From NCBI GenBank assembly GCA_001600635.1, contig BCKL01000007.1, forward strand, positions 148,303-212,302: 64,000 nucleotides of DNA, in the 5' to 3' direction. Source of the DNA: Leucosporidium creatinivorum. Lineage: Eukaryota; Basidiomycota; Microbotryomycetes; Leucosporidiales; Leucosporidiaceae. Within the stretch, counting starts at the first letter, position 1. Every line of letters begins with the position of its first letter. This document shows, one piece after another, positions 22,109 through 34,800 of the stretch. The notes under the pieces were generated by a model. That model worked only from the letters and a program-made list of their open reading frames with translations. It ran no database searches and had not been told where the DNA came from. Position numbers and translations under genes: made by a program.

Positions 22109-23513
22109 CTACGCCAACACCTGCAGCAACCCCTTCGCCCTACTCCTCGCCAACGCAATGCACGCCTTCAACTGCTCCCTGCCTCCTCCTTCTCCATTCG
22201 CTCCGGCGCTGGATAATGGCGCTCCCGCCTGGTAGACGTGCAGTAGCTTGCTCGTGGTCGAGGAGACGACGATGGTGATGTGGGAGGTGCAGAGTGTCGA
22301 TTCGAAGAGGGTCGGGTCGGGGAGGAGGTGGCTGGTGGTGTGGGAGGGAGCGTGCCGAGATGGGAGGGGAGCGGGGAGCGGATGTCAGCTCGCGCTTAAG
22401 GGTGAGGGGCGGAGGACCAGCAGCTCACCCGTTAAAGATGCCGAAAGTAACGCTCAGCGGCAGGGGGTTGAGGGGTATTGTCTCCCCCGTGGCCTTCTCC
22501 TCGAGCGGCTCGCAGATGGTCGCGCCCGTATCGGGGTCCCAGGTCGCTTTCGGGAGTCGCACTGCTCGCAGAACGGGTCAGCGTCAATTTCTCGGAGGGC
22601 GAGCGAGACGACTGACGGTTCTTCAGCGCTCCCACGCAGGCGAGCACGGCGGCATCAAGCGCTCCGCCGTCGAAGTTGAGGCAGACGACATCGAGGTAGA
22701 CGACGAAGGCGGCCTTGGCGGGCTCGATGATAAGAGAGGAAAGGGGGAGGACGTTCGATCTAGTAGTGGCGAGGTGTTAGCTACAGGTCGCGATGAGAGA
22801 GAAAGGATCAAGGACGAACGCGATGAGAATGTCTCGTAGCCGGGTCGAGAGGACCTGCGCCTCGTCTGACGGTGGTCCGGGACGGAAGAGAGGAGAGCAG
22901 AGTGCTGGGAGGTCCACGTTAGGCACTGCAGTAGTCAAAGCGAGGTCAGTGAGAGTGACTGGACGCCGAGAAGGTCAGCTCGAGCTGACCGAGAAATCCT
23001 TGGTTCGGCGTGGTGATGTCTGGTGGGGCGATCTCGAGAGTGATACCGCAAACGAGGGTAGTGTTGCCGAGGCGGATCAATGCTGAGGAAGGAGCGGTCG
23101 AGATGGATCCTGCGAGGGAGGGGAGGGTCAGCGAGAGGTTGCGAATCGCCGAAGAGCTGCTGGGCGAGCAGGGGAGCGCAGCGAAAGTACTACAGATGCC
23201 ACTCAAGCTCCTAACTGAGCTGCAGTGTACCCCACAGCCAGTCAGAGAGCAGCGACGAGCAACCGCAAACGCGCTCCTGCTCTTCCAGCTGCTGCAGCCT
23301 TCCAGCTTGTCCCTAAGACTCACCAATATTAACACTAGCTTCCCTCCACACTGCTTCACCCGCATCCGCTCCCAATGGTCGTCCATCTGGCCTCACGCCC
23401 TCAGCGAGAAAGCGGTCCAAGTACGGTCTGGGATGCAGGCGCCTGAAGAGGGCGGGAGTAAGAGCTGAAGAGCCTGCGGGGACGTCTGCTGTAGCTGTAG
23501 TCGATTGGGCCAT
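22109..23513 (-). CDS. RRP43: Exosome complex core subunit Rrp43
   Basis: A subunit of the RNA exosome ring, an RNase PH-fold protein without catalytic activity in eukaryotes, serving 3'-5' RNA decay and rRNA maturation. Six exons (23324-23513, 22990-23109, 22820-22925, 22617-22759, 22429-22561, 22109-22331) join in frame to 304 residues. RPDGRPLG near the N-terminus, SALIRLGNTTLVCGI, VPNVDLPALCSPLFRPGPP and VCLNFDGGALDAAVLACVGAL are all RNase PH-family landmarks and best fit Rrp43 rather than Rrp42 or Rrp45. Two introns use weaker donors (GTTCGT and GTCAGT). The first intron is long (214 nt). Convergent with SMC5, with about 170 bp between stops. Confidence 0.85.
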
Positions 23514-23625
23514 TCCGAACTGTTGAAATGTAGCAACGAGGTAAAGGTTGAAGAGCAAGAGCCGAAGTCTCGAAACAGCTTCGCTTCCATCACTACTTCG
23601 CTTCGCAGACGACGACGAGCTCAAC

Positions 23626-24947
23626 ATGTCGGGCAACAAGACGGGGCGACCGCGGCAGGATGCTACACAGCGCAAATCGATGCAAGGGCGAGAGCACCTC
23701 TACTCGCTGTACACCTCCATCCCTCACTCTCCAGCGCTCAACTCTCTCCCATCTTCGAGCGGTCAGCTTGGGCTCAAGAGAGCAGAGGATAAGGTCGTGG
23801 CACAGTTGGATGAGCTCTATCAGGATGGAGGGGCCGTGTGTGCTTTGAGGAACATTCTGGGGAAGGAGGCGAAGAGGGCGAGTAAGGGAACGAAGCGGCA
23901 GGAGGAGCGGAGGAGAGTTGGCAAGGCTGGGGGAGGAGGGGATAGTGAAGAGTCGGAGGATGGTGGGGATGAGGTCTCGGAGGCAAGAGTTAGTAAGAAG
24001 AGGAAGAGGGCGAGGAGGGGGGAGCTGCAGTTGGAGGTGCCCGAGCTGCAGAGGCCCGAGGTCGAGCTGCGTGAAGGTGAGCTGTCGCTGCTGTATGCTA
24101 CTACGTGCCTTTGCTGAACCTCTCCATTGCCATAGATCTACCACCAGGAGTGAGCTCTTTCCCGCCTCATCAGCTGCCCTCGGTGCCCATGCTGACCCCC
24201 TCGGCGCTCCCCTCCCACAGAACCTCCTCACTTCAATCCACCACCGAGCCTCGCACCTCCTCCGCGACACCTACCACATTCTTCCACCTCTAACCCCCTC
24301 CTACGCACGGCACTCCCCCTCCACCATCTCCCATTTCGACAGCCTCACCGACGCTCAAGCCCAGTCCGAGACCGAGCGCCTCTCCTCTCATCCCACACAT
24401 CGGAATTACAAGACCGTGGCGGGGGAGAGGGTGGTCAAGGCTATTGGGGAGAAGAGCGTGGTGAAGCAGATTGGAGGGAGGGAGACTTGGAGGAATGCGG
24501 AGAGGGGGTTTGAGGCGAGCGCGTTGGTCGCGGTTGGTGAGTCGTCTTCGCTTTCTCGTTCACTGGACGCGGCGGCTGACGTACTGATGGGACACAGGCA
24601 TGTTTATGCAACTCCTCGCTGCTGATACCGTCAGCAAGACCCTCCTCGACGCTGTGCCGCCTCAGCTGCTGCCCATCCTCGAGCATGATCGACCCTCGGA
24701 CGCCGGCAAGAAGAAGAAGAGCAGAGAGGGGAAGGGGAAGGGAAAGGCGGTGGATCAGGGTGCAGATCTTGGCGCGGAGGATGATGAGGACGGAGACGAT
24801 GCAGAGATGGGCGAGTCGCAGGAGGACGGCGAGCGGCTCGATCCCTCGGCGCTGGTTGCAAGAGCGCTGGGCTCGGCTGGGGTGCTTGGGGGAGACCTCA
24901 GTGATACAGCAGGTATAGCTGGCGGTAGCAGGACAGCTGTAAGGTGA
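23626..24947 (+). CDS. Possible Rrn9-like RNA polymerase I factor
   Basis: Exons 23626-24076, 24136-24149, 24221-24536 and 24598-24947 join in frame to 376 residues. The N-terminal third is a basic, Lys/Arg-rich region with acidic patches (EESEDGGDEVSEARVSKKRK), suggesting a nuclear protein. The middle is helical and conserved in look (HHRASHLLRDTYHILPPL). The segment FEASALVAVGMFMQLLAA resembles the SALxAxGxLxE core of the Rrn9 domain of the yeast upstream activation factor for rDNA. This is a weak resemblance and the function is inference. The C-terminus is acidic and Lys-rich. The second exon is only 14 nt. It is divergent from RRP43 with about 110 bp between starts, so they share a promoter. 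Confidence 0.6.
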
Positions 24948-25082
24948 ACGCAGGCGTTTCCCTCAGCAAAGTCATGGGCGAAGGCTCAGGGTCGACGCCA
25001 GGCGAAGCTCTTCTGCCGACTCTCCGTGAAGGCTTGGTGTCGTATAAGCGGTCTGCGCCTTTCTTTTCTATCGCTCAGGGCG

Positions 25083-25890
25083 CTACATCAGCAGCCTCAT
25101 CGAGTAAGCGTCCTCTCCATCGGCATCTGTACGGATGAGAAGGTCAGCGCCGAGCTCCGCTCTTCTACTTCCCCAGCCCTCTCAACAGCGCTGAGAGATC
25201 CAACTCGACTCACAATACTTCTTCTCGACCTCGACGACCTCGAACCCCAGGGTATCCTTATACAGCGCCAACGCCGCTCGGTTCGTCTTCCTCACATGCA
25301 GGCTCACGTGCTTGGCCGCGAAGCAGGTCTTCATGGCGTGTTCTGTGGGAGCGCAAGATGGTCAGCTATCTCGGCCATCGTCCAGTGCTTGCCGCAGACT
25401 ACAGAAGCGGCCCGGCTAGCAGCTAGAAGAGACGAGAGAAGGGAAGCGAAACGCACGAGAGCGCTGCATGAGCTTGTTGGCCAACCCCAGCCGCCGGTAA
25501 TTCCTCAATACCGAAATGGAAGTGACATGTCCGTGTGGTGCTCCCTCCTCGTCCCTGTTGTACAGCAGCAGTAGCAGCAGAGCAGCGAAGGGGGGAGAAG
25601 CGCCATCAGCTCGGCTCTATCAGGGTGACGAGCGGGAGTTGAAGCTCACATCTTGGCGAGAATGTATCCTACGATCCTGCCCTTGTGGTCCTCTGCTACG
25701 AATGAGACTTGTGTCCAAGTGAGAGCGTGGAAAAGGTCTGGGAAAGGGAGAGCGGGCGTAAGTCGCTGCAGAGCTTGGGGAGGGTAGCTGATGACCTACA
25801 GTACTTCATCTGATAGTTCTCTGGCAGGTTGTGTAGGTTGCAGTTCTGCATCTCCATCAGGTCGGCCACCGTCGCGTTGCGGACGTTCAT
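25083..25890 (-). CDS. ARD1: N-alpha-acetyltransferase catalytic subunit (NatA, Naa10/Ard1)
   Basis: The catalytic subunit of NatA, which acetylates nascent protein N-termini at the ribosome with Naa15. The start [20 protein letters not shown] and then [11 protein letters not shown] are the Ard1 hallmark. [17 protein letters not shown] forms the GNAT core, and [10 protein letters not shown] fits the acetyl-CoA-binding R/Q-x-x-G-x-A motif. The protein ends [15 protein letters not shown] at the TAG at 25083-25085. Five exons are joined by short introns. At about 155 residues it lacks the longer C-terminal tail of yeast and animal Naa10, but the GNAT domain is complete. It faces the Rrn9-like gene tail to tail. 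Confidence 0.9.
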
Positions 25891-26146
25891 TGCTGCTGCT
25901 GGGGGAGCTCGGTGTTGAGGTGTAGGAGAGGCTGAAGGCTGTGGAGAGGCTGTAGGGCGATAGAAGACCGAAAACGAAGTGCCGAGAGGTAGTCGAGTGT
26001 AATGCGCAGAGCCAACCCGCCTCGAGCTTCGCTCCGACAGCTTGTCCTCTCGACGTCCTCCGTTCAGTTCGCCATCTCGCTCATTACTCGGCTACAGCTC
26101 CCGCACGGCTCAGCTAGAGCTCCTACCAGCTCTCCGGCCTGCACCA

Positions 26147-29100
26147 ATGTCGTCTCACATCGCTCTCGAGACGTTCCAGGCCTCCGACTTCAACGTCGCT
26201 GCTCTCGTCGAGGGATTGATGGAAGAGGATGTCAAGAAGGCTAAAGCAGAGGGTGGAGGTACGTCTTATCTTGCTACAGAATTATCTCTCTGCTCTGCAG
26301 TACAGCTCGCTCGCCGGGAGAGCTCAGACGTGACGAGGAGGCGGGGGTCGCGCGTCGCTAGCTAGAGCTGGAGCTGTTGTAGCTCATTCGAAGCCAGAGC
26401 AGCTGCTTCAGAGTAGTAGAGCTCGGAGCTATGGTTTCTGACCCCTTATGTACCTCCCAACAGCCTTCAACCCTCAACCACACATCAAAACGCTCGAGCA
26501 CGCCCTCTCGCTCCTCCTCCCTCTCCGAAAAGCCAACGCCGCCAAGACCTCAGAGCTGGAGAGATCAGTGGCAGTAGCAGAGAGGGCATACCGAGGAGAT
26601 GTACGAGGTGCCAAGGCTGGTTTTGAGGTGAGTTCGAGCTCTCAGAGAGCATCGCGAGAGGTGGGGGAGCTGATTCGGTGTATCCTTGGACCTTGCACAG
26701 ACCGTCAACAGTCAGTTCCAGGCGTTGGATTCCAAGATTACGAGTGTAGGGCGGACAGCGGTTAGGATTGGTGAGTTCCGGACCGAGGGCGGTTCGACGA
26801 AGACCGAGCTGACCTCGCTCTTCCCCCTGACCTCGCTCTTCCCCCTGACCTCGCTCTCCCCCTCACAGGCGAGCAACTCGAGAGCATCGACCGACTGCGA
26901 CAGAGGGCATCAGAAGCCCATGATCTCATCCTCTATTATAACGAGTTCGCTCTGGGCGATACTTCTCGGTGAGCAGAGGCTTCCGTTCGGCTCGGTTCGT
27001 TAGAGCTGACCCATCCTCGCTTCTTAGACTCGACACAATGCGCAAGGAAGGCGGCAAAGAAGGTCGAGCAAAGGTCGCTATCGCTGCTCGGCGGTTGATG
27101 AGCTTAGCAAAGGAGGTTGAGGGCGTCGAGGGAGCTGAAGCGGTGAGCTTGCGCAGAGCCGAGTCCACATTTTTGCTGGTGAGCTGACCAGTACTTTCCT
27201 GCAGACCAAGGATACGATCGAGAAGTACTGCGAGCGCTTCGAAAAGGACATGCTTCGTCTCTTCGACCGCTACTACCGGAAGGGAGACCCAAAAGCCATG
27301 GCCGTGAGTCGACTCGGCGCTCTTTCGTTGCGACAAGCGCTGACCTTCGCCCTTCTACTGGTCTAGCACTGCGCGCAAACGCTGCAAGACTTCAACGGTG
27401 GCCAGTCGTGTATCCAGATCTACGTCAACCAGCACGACTTCTTCATCTCGAAAGAGCGCGTGCAGGAGGCGGCAGGAGGACTCGTCGGCGGCGCCATGTA
27501 CGTCGAGGAGATTTCGGGCTTCTCAGTACGACTGCTGACCTATCTTTCCACAGCTGGGAACTTCTGCCCGACCCCGATGCACCTGCACCAAAGTCGGAAC
27601 CCGGCTTGGCCAACCTCTACGAAGAGATCCGAGTGACAGTCGGCCAGGAGGCTCAGATCATCACCGCCGTCTTCCCCAACCCCGCCATCGTCATGCAGGT
27701 CTTCCTGCAGCGTGTCTTTGCCCAAGTGGTGCGTTCGTCCTCGCTTCTCGTCTCCAGCTCGGCGCTGACACCTCGTCCCTCGCAGGTTCAAGCCTACATC
27801 GAAACCCTCATCGAAACGGCCACCTCCTCCTCCACCCTCGCCTACCTCCGCATCCTCCACCTCGCCCGCTCCTCCACAAATTCGCTAATCGAAGACCTCA
27901 AATCCCACGAATTCTTCCGCACCGCCTCCCAACTCGCCGCCAACAACGCTTCCACCACCACTCTTACCTCTCCCCTCGGCGCGACTTTCGCTGGATCGGC
28001 GAGTGATCCCAATGTACCGGGGAGTGCGGGAGCGTTGTCGGCGACGGCTGGCGCTGGCGGGGTGGGAGTCGCGGCGGTCAGCACGATGTTGGAGTCGGCG
28101 ATGGATGAGCTGTTTGTTCCGTATATGGAGGGGACGAGGTATTTGGATAAGGAGTCGAAGAGCCTGACGGAGTTGTACGCGGGGAAGCTGTTGCGGTTCA
28201 CGAACTGGCATGTGAGTTCGGCGTTTGGGTTCTCGGTCGAGGAGCTCGCTGACTTCCTTCCTATTCAATCGCAGCGCGCGATGAACCAAGCCAAACCCTC
28301 CAACACCATCTTCGACCGCATGGTCAACCAGCTCACCACCGCCGCCCATCAAGCCTCGAACGCCACGCCTCATCACCCGCAACCCGAGCAGCACGACTCC
28401 TCTCGCCTCGATCGGCTAATGAAGCTCTCTGGACTCGCTAATATTGCGAAGGAGAAGTTGATTGGAGAGGATGTGCAGCCGGAGCAAATGTTTGAGGAGG
28501 GCGACGGGGCGTTGGATTTGGGAGTCGCTGAGAAGATGCTCAAGTGGCATGCGGAGGCCGTGGGGAGGATGGTCGAGTTGTCGGCGTTGGGCGATGTGTG
28601 AGTCGTGCTGGAGTAGGTCTAAGGGAGGCTAAGCTGACCTCGTTCGAGCACCGCAGACCGAAGAACGCCTACACTCTCCTCAAGGTCCTCGCCGACAACT
28701 TCGGAAAGGCTTACGTCGAGACCGCTCTGGACACGTACGAGTCTTCCTACCCTTCCCAGTGCTCCGAGCTAACCCTCTTACTCTCCACAGCTCCCTCCAC
28801 CAACTAGAGCTCTACGACTCGAAAGCCGAACCCGACCTCAGCCCCATGTTCGTCATCCGTCTCGCCGACATGACAATGCACCTGTGGCAACGCTACATCG
28901 CTACCGCTCTCGTACCTCTCGCTGGTACTTCCGTGACCGTGCGGAGGGAGATGGGCATCTTCAACAATCACGTCACGGTCAGGATCGAGGGCAAGGTCAA
29001 CGGCATTGTGCAGAGGACGACGGATGGTGAGTAGCCCTGTCGCCGTAGAGCTCGAGGAAGGAAGACGCTGACGTTCTCTCGCCCCCAGCCATCATCGCGT

Positions 29101-29938
29101 GGCTCACCATCCTCCTCGCCAAGCAAAAGAAGCTCGACTTTAAGCCTCGCAACGACAACGAAGCCTTCTCGCGCCTCAACACCGAGCCATGTCTCCTCGC
29201 CTGCGACTTCCTCGTCAAAATTCGCGAGTGCGCTTACTCGAGCTTGAGCGGGAGGAACGTTGAGGTCTTCTTGACCGAGGTTGGAGTGACTTTCCATACG
29301 TGAGCTCGGCACTCGACGGACAAGAGGATGAGGCTGACCAGTTCTCAATGATGTAGGCTACTTCTCGATCACCTCAAGAGGTTCCCCATCAGCGCCACCG
29401 GTGGTCTGATGCTCACCAAGTGCGTTCGCTTCTCGCTCGTTCTCGGCGCTGTCGCTGATCTCCCTTCGCCTCGCTTCACAGAGATCTCGCCCTCTACCAA
29501 GACACCATCGCCACCTTCTCCCTCTCCGCCCTCGACTCTCGCTTCGAGATGCTCCGCCAACTCGGCAACGTCTTCATCGTCCAGCCCCAAATCCTCAAAT
29601 CCTACCTCACCGAAGCCTACCTCGGTCGGATCGAGAACCGTCTCCTCCGCCCTTACGTCATGTGCCGCACCGACTACGGTGATTTCGGTCGCAAGTTTTG
29701 GGAGGATATTCTCGGGGACGATGCGGCGGCTGCTTCGACGGCGCCGGCTAACGGAGGCAAGATGGGAATGGCGCCGGGGTGGGGAGGCATCTCATCGGGC
29801 GCGACGTTTGGGGAGGGGGGAGACAAGAAGTCGACGGTGGCGGAGAGGAAGCAGAGCATCTTCGGGGGGCTGATGAAGGAGTTTAGCGATCTCGGGATCC
29901 ACGACCACCGCACGTCGATGCAGGGCGGCTCGATTTGA
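26147..29938 (+). CDS. SEC10: Exocyst subunit Sec10
   Basis: Part of the exocyst, the tether that docks secretory vesicles at sites of growth on the plasma membrane. The gene has roughly a dozen exons from the ATG at 26147 to the TGA at 29936-29938. The N-terminal half contains HIKTLEHALSLLLPLRKANA and RTAVRIGEQLESIDRLRQRA, a coiled coil typical of Sec10. The middle includes GGQSCIQIYVNQHDFFI, highly typical of the family. The C-terminal part includes KNAYTLLKVLADNFGKAYVE and NVFIVQPQILKSYLTEAYLG. A Gly/Ala/Ser-rich spacer near 27950-28090 is an insertion relative to the helical core. A decayed copy of its last exons lies at 3849-4375. Confidence 0.92.
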
Positions 29939-30209
29939 GCTGGAGGTTGAGAGGCAGTGTTTGTGATACCCTTGTTGTAGTTCAGTAGCTCTCTCTGTGA
30001 AAGCTCTTCAGTCGCTCGCTACTCAAAAGCGAGTCCAAGCAGCGACATCGCAGCGAAGCATCGCTCAGCGCTCGGCGCTCCCCTTCGCTGTGCTGTCCTC
30101 TCCAGCTTTATCCTCGTGGAGGTACAAGTCACTGATAATCTTCCTCTGCGACCTAACGCTGACTGCACTCCTTGCGAAGAGTTCACTGCGCCCAGGAAAC
30201 GGAGAAAGG

Positions 30210-31830
30210 TCAGCTCGCGCCGAACGGGATCAGGAAGGCGCGATTTACGCGCTCCGAGTGGGCCGTGGTCTCGAAGAGCTCTTGTGTGCTTCTACGAATG
30301 AGGTGCAGCTGCTTGAAGGTGCGGTGGATGCTCGATTGGATGCGAACGTCGAGTAGCTTCGTCGACCGAAGGGTATCGAGGAGGGAGCTGAACCAGGCGG
30401 GACATTCGGGGTGAGGCGGAGTAGCGAGAGCTTGGGGAGGAATCTGGAAGGCCTTGTCGGGTAAACCAGACAGGTTGAGTCTATCAACATTAGGGGTGCA
30501 GGGAAGGAGGGCGCCGAGGGTCTGAGTGCCGCGATGCTGCACAGGGTTCCTAGGTCAGACAGAGGCTAGGCGGCACGAAGGAGGAACTCACCAGCGCCTC
30601 AATCTCATCCCTAGCTCTTTCTTCACCCGATTTTAAACAGCGGAAGATGAAGTCGTCGTCGAAGAGGCTGCCTCGCAGATCTAGCGCTGTGACCGAAGGC
30701 AGGCAGAAAGTGAAGGAGGCCGAAAGCCCGGGGCGTTGCGTGTAATCATCGATTCCAAGCAGAAGCGTCCGCACTCCCGATGGGGCGAGAGCAGACAGCA
30801 GCTTCTCGACGCCGTCTTCCAGGCCGAATCGCTCGTCGCCCTGGTCGCGCTGGGTTCGAAGACACTGATCATCCAGCTTGAACGATCTCAGAGCAGATGA
30901 GCCGGTTTTGATCGTCTGCTAGGTAGCAGACCCTTTCAGCGCGTGGCCTCACACATCAGGACTCAAACTCACCACCGAAGACAGCAACCTCTCCGTCTCC
31001 TTCATTTCTTCTCCGTCGCGAGTATCCGAGCCACGGGTCGATATCTCGAGATGCTGCAATGTAGGAAGGCAGGAACGAAGCGCGGCGCAACCGGCGTTGC
31101 TGATGGGCATCTGAAGCGATTTTAAGCTCGTCGCGTCGAAGAACAGCGGTTCGGCGGAGAAGATATAGTCAAAGGTGAAGGAGTGAAGGGCAGGCAGATG
31201 GCGACCAAGTGAGAAGGAACGGTCGGCAAACTTGTGGTGAGTGGTGAGGTGGCGGAGTCGGCCGAGCAGCTTCAAGTTCTCGGTGACCTCGATTGGGATG
31301 GACCAAGCGGGATTCTCCTCGTCGAGCTCCATGGCAAAAGCGTAGCTCTGGTCGTTGTCGTATCCGTTTCTTCCTCCCTGGGGTGGGGGACCGTGAAGGA
31401 TGAGCGTGTCGAGGTTGGCGAAGGTGCTGAGGAACTGCGCCGAGAGGCGGTAAGACGTGGAGGGCGTGCGATAGTCGAGGCGACGGACGTAAGAGGAGAG
31501 GTTGAGGTTGACAAGGTGGTACATGTGCTCGTCGTGGCTTTGGTCACCAGGCTGTAGCTTGACGGAGCGCCACAAACGAGGCTTGATGAGGAGGAAGAAG
31601 GTTCTCGAGAGGCCTTCGAGTTTGGCCAGCAGCTTCTTGTCCTCGGGGAGGAAGCTGACGATGTAAGCGAGTATGTCGTGCGGGAGCGAGTCAAGGGGGC
31701 GTGTCGGGCTGTCGTATGGGGAGAAGGGGGAAAGTCAGCGACGCGCTCTACTCCTCTCTGGAAGACCGACCTACAGCGCTTCGGAGATACTGGCAGCAAT
31801 AGTACCCTTACTCGACGCTTGGACTTCCAT
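30210..31830 (-). CDS. F-box protein with leucine-rich-like repeats
   Basis: Probably a substrate receptor of an SCF ubiquitin ligase. Exons 31775-31830, 30973-31708, 30592-30915 and 30210-30536 join in frame to 480 residues. The F-box spans about residues 22-60: PLDSLPHDILAYIVSFLPED, continuing to LIKPRLWRSVKL. After it come irregular leucine-rich repeats such as LDTLILHG, LKSLQMPISNAG and LPSVTALDLRGSLF. This layout is typical of the large, fast-evolving F-box families of basidiomycetes. The target is unknown. The third exon starts after a TAGCAG acceptor, with an in-frame alternative nearby. Confidence 0.75.
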
Positions 31831-34800
31831 CTTGTGCTCGGGTGTACGTCCTCGACGAGATTGCCTGATGAAGAGACGCGTTCAGCTCGTTTCGACCCGC
31901 GTTGAAGTCCTGCAGAATCACTCACAGCTCAGTAAAAGCCAGAGAATGAAGCAGTAGGTCGCCCAGAGTCCTCCAAATGAGTCGAGAGCGAGTGACGAGA
32001 GTAGCGCGGAGAGCGCGGGAGGGAGAGTCAGGAAAGTGAGGTCAAAGCAGGCGACTTCAGCGAGTCGAAGCCTTGCAGCTGAGCAGGAGATACTCTGTAC
32101 TGTACACAGCTATCAATCTGAGCTGTCCAGGTTTCACCACAGCCCGCTGTAGCCTTTGCGGCCGGTAGCAGCGCGCCCGACCCCCCTTTTCAACTTCGCC
32201 GAGCCTGAAGGCGAGCCTTGCAGGAGAGTATCGAGGTCTCGCTTCCTCAGTATAGATAATATGAACAACTTTGAGCTCGTTCTTGCTATTCTTGACGCCT
32301 GCCGTGCAGTGCGAGAGCCACCTCTTCAAGTTCGGCGCGAAGAGAGGCAGCTCGGCTCACCCTTCTCGAGCTTGATCAGGGTCGCTGCAGTCGGGCTGTA
32401 GCTCAAAAAGTGACATGTAGCCCTGCTGTACTCCACTCGCTGACCTGTAACCCATCTCCATGAGAAGAATGGAGAGAGAGTCTGAGCTTGGCGAGTTAAG
32501 AATTGAGCCCGGCTTGCTCTCTTCTCTCTTTCTCTCCTGCCACATCCTCCTGGAGTGGTCGTTGCGTGTAGCATCCACAAGCATGGTGCTCTCGCTCGTG
32601 TGAGTGCAAGCCTTCTGTACAAGGCTCTGCCACTGGATCAAGGCCCGACTCTTCCTCACGTGAAGCTGCTCGTCGACCTCCAACCTCTCTCAGCGAACGA
32701 TCGCAGAATCAGTCGCTCCCGCTCTTGTAGCGCTTGGGAGCAGTCTCACTCACGATCCTGGGACGACTGCTTTAAGCCTCCCAACAGCTCTCGCAGCCTG
32801 CTCTTCGTTGAGCAAGCTCGAACTGAGCCAGAGCGCCCGAGGAGCTCGCTGCCCTTTGCTCCTCCTTAGCGATGGGAAGACCGCTATAGCTTTCTCACTC
32901 CGACCTAGACCATCCTAGTGGTGCACACCTACAGGATGCTGCTCACACAGCGGCCTTTCGCAACCGAGGAGCCGCGAGCAAGTGCTCCTCACCTTCAAGC
33001 GTCGACGGGAGGCGCGCTAGAAGTCCTCCCTCTCCTGCAGCTCTCGAGGCTGTGGGCTTCTCGGTGGTCTCTAGATGTGTAGTGGGGTCTACAGGTAAGT
33101 CTCCACTTCCTCGCTGGCTCGAATGTACTGCAGCGGTGCGCTGCGGGGAGAGGAGGAAAGGGCGAGGGAGCGTTGGAGCGGCGGAGGGTGCAGGAGGGAA
33201 GCTGGGCAAGCAGAGAGGGCTGTCACTCAGAAGAAAACAGCTCAGATACCATGTAGCTTACCCTCGCCTGTCGTTGTAGTCGCAGCATCGTCGACTATTC
33301 ACTCCTACGCTCGGCGCCCGTTCACTCGACGAGGCAAGTCCTTCCCGCTGCGCCGATCAGTCCCTCCTGTCCACCCCGAACGTTGGGGCTTGCAAGTACA
33401 GCCGACTGTCGGGATGAGCTTCGAGAGCTATGGGGTTTGGGAAGGCGAGGGACGAAGCTTGCTTTCGCCGAGGCATGAGCGAGTGTTCGAATTGACGCTT
33501 CGCCCGGCGAGGCGAGCAAGCTGATGACTCCCGGGAGTCCCCGACCACGCCATCATAGCCTGTTGCTGCGTCGGGTCGCGCTCTACGCTTCGGCTGAGGG
33601 GATTGCGGAGGAGGGAAGCGGCGGGCCTGTTCTCTTTCCGCCGAATCGAGCGCTGACCTCTCAACTCTGCCGATGTTCTCACTACCACGCTGCCGATGAG
33701 CTACAGAGTGGCATTAGAACCCGTGATCCCTACTGCACAGGTGAGTCAGCTGTCATCCTCTAGCTTGTCAGACGAGGAGCGCGAGGCGAAGCTGCTCGCC
33801 GAGCAAAGGTTGGCGCTGTCACCCTAAAGGGGAGCTCTTGCGTTGCTTGGCGGTTCGTCGCGGCGTGGAGGTGGTCTGGACGCAGTATTGGGGACGCCGA
33901 GATTGCTCGAGGTGTAAGACAGAGAGCAAGGGCAGCTTGGCGGTAGAGCGACTGCTCCGCAGAGCTCGGCTCGAGGGGGGGAAGAGGGCACATGCTACAG
34001 GCTGGAAAGCAGCCCAACAGAGCTCTGAAGGAGCTGTAAGTCGATCCAGAAGCTCTCCGTGTCCTTCTGCGAGCTGCGTGACTGGTAGACAGGGAGAAGA
34101 TGGTGCTCGGCGCAGCCAAGCAGTAGGCTCGGTCGAGTGGACAAAGGGCTTGACCGAAGAGCCGAGGGTTGAAGTGATCTTGTAAGGACGTCGAAGCTCT
34201 CCCCTCTCACTGGCGCATGTAGCCGAGTAGACAGACCTACAATTGACCATTAGTCTCGAGGACTAACTCGGCGCTTACTCGGTTCGTAATCCGCTGCTTC
34301 CCAAAACGCCCGACGTGTTCTGCGAGCTCTCTTCGCTTCCTCGTTCATCCTGCTCAATCCTTCTCTCTCGTCAACGCTTCCCCGTTCTCCAAGAAACCCC
34401 GTCTGCTTGGTTACAGGGTCTGCTCGGCTCGGCTTTTCAGCGCAGAGCTCAGGAGCTAGGAGAGGAGGAGAAGCTTGAAATGGCTTCTTTTCGAACTGAT
34501 CAGCTCGGATGCGATGTCAATACGTAGTGCGGTACACTTTAACGCTCTTCCAGCCGACTTGGAGAAGAAACCGGGCGACCGCTTTTCGCACAGGCCCCTA
34601 TCGCTCGGTGCAGTATCCGATATCGGCGAGGTGCTTCGGGGGAGCAGGAGTGCGCTGAACGAGGTCTCACGAGCTCGGTGCGGTAGTGGAAGATCAGCTC
34701 AGTGCTCTCCTGGCTGAGCGGCGCCGACCAGCTCGGGCAGGATGCGCCGTCGTCGTCGCCGAGATCGAGGGAAGAGGTCTGCTGGGCCGAAAGGCTGCCA

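Noticed and set aside
23593-24270. 225-codon minus-strand frame opposite the Rrn9-like gene
   Set aside because: Leu/Arg/Pro-rich antisense of a charged coding exon, with no motif and no consistent splice pattern.
33690-33760. tRNA-like pattern (GTGGCATTAGAACCCGTGATCC)
   Set aside because: No acceptor stem, anticodon arm or T-loop could be paired on either strand.
33819-34250. 143-codon minus-strand frame in the gene-poor stretch
   Set aside because: It starts with ATG but shows no domain, no helix pattern and a random-looking composition; support is too weak to list as a gene.
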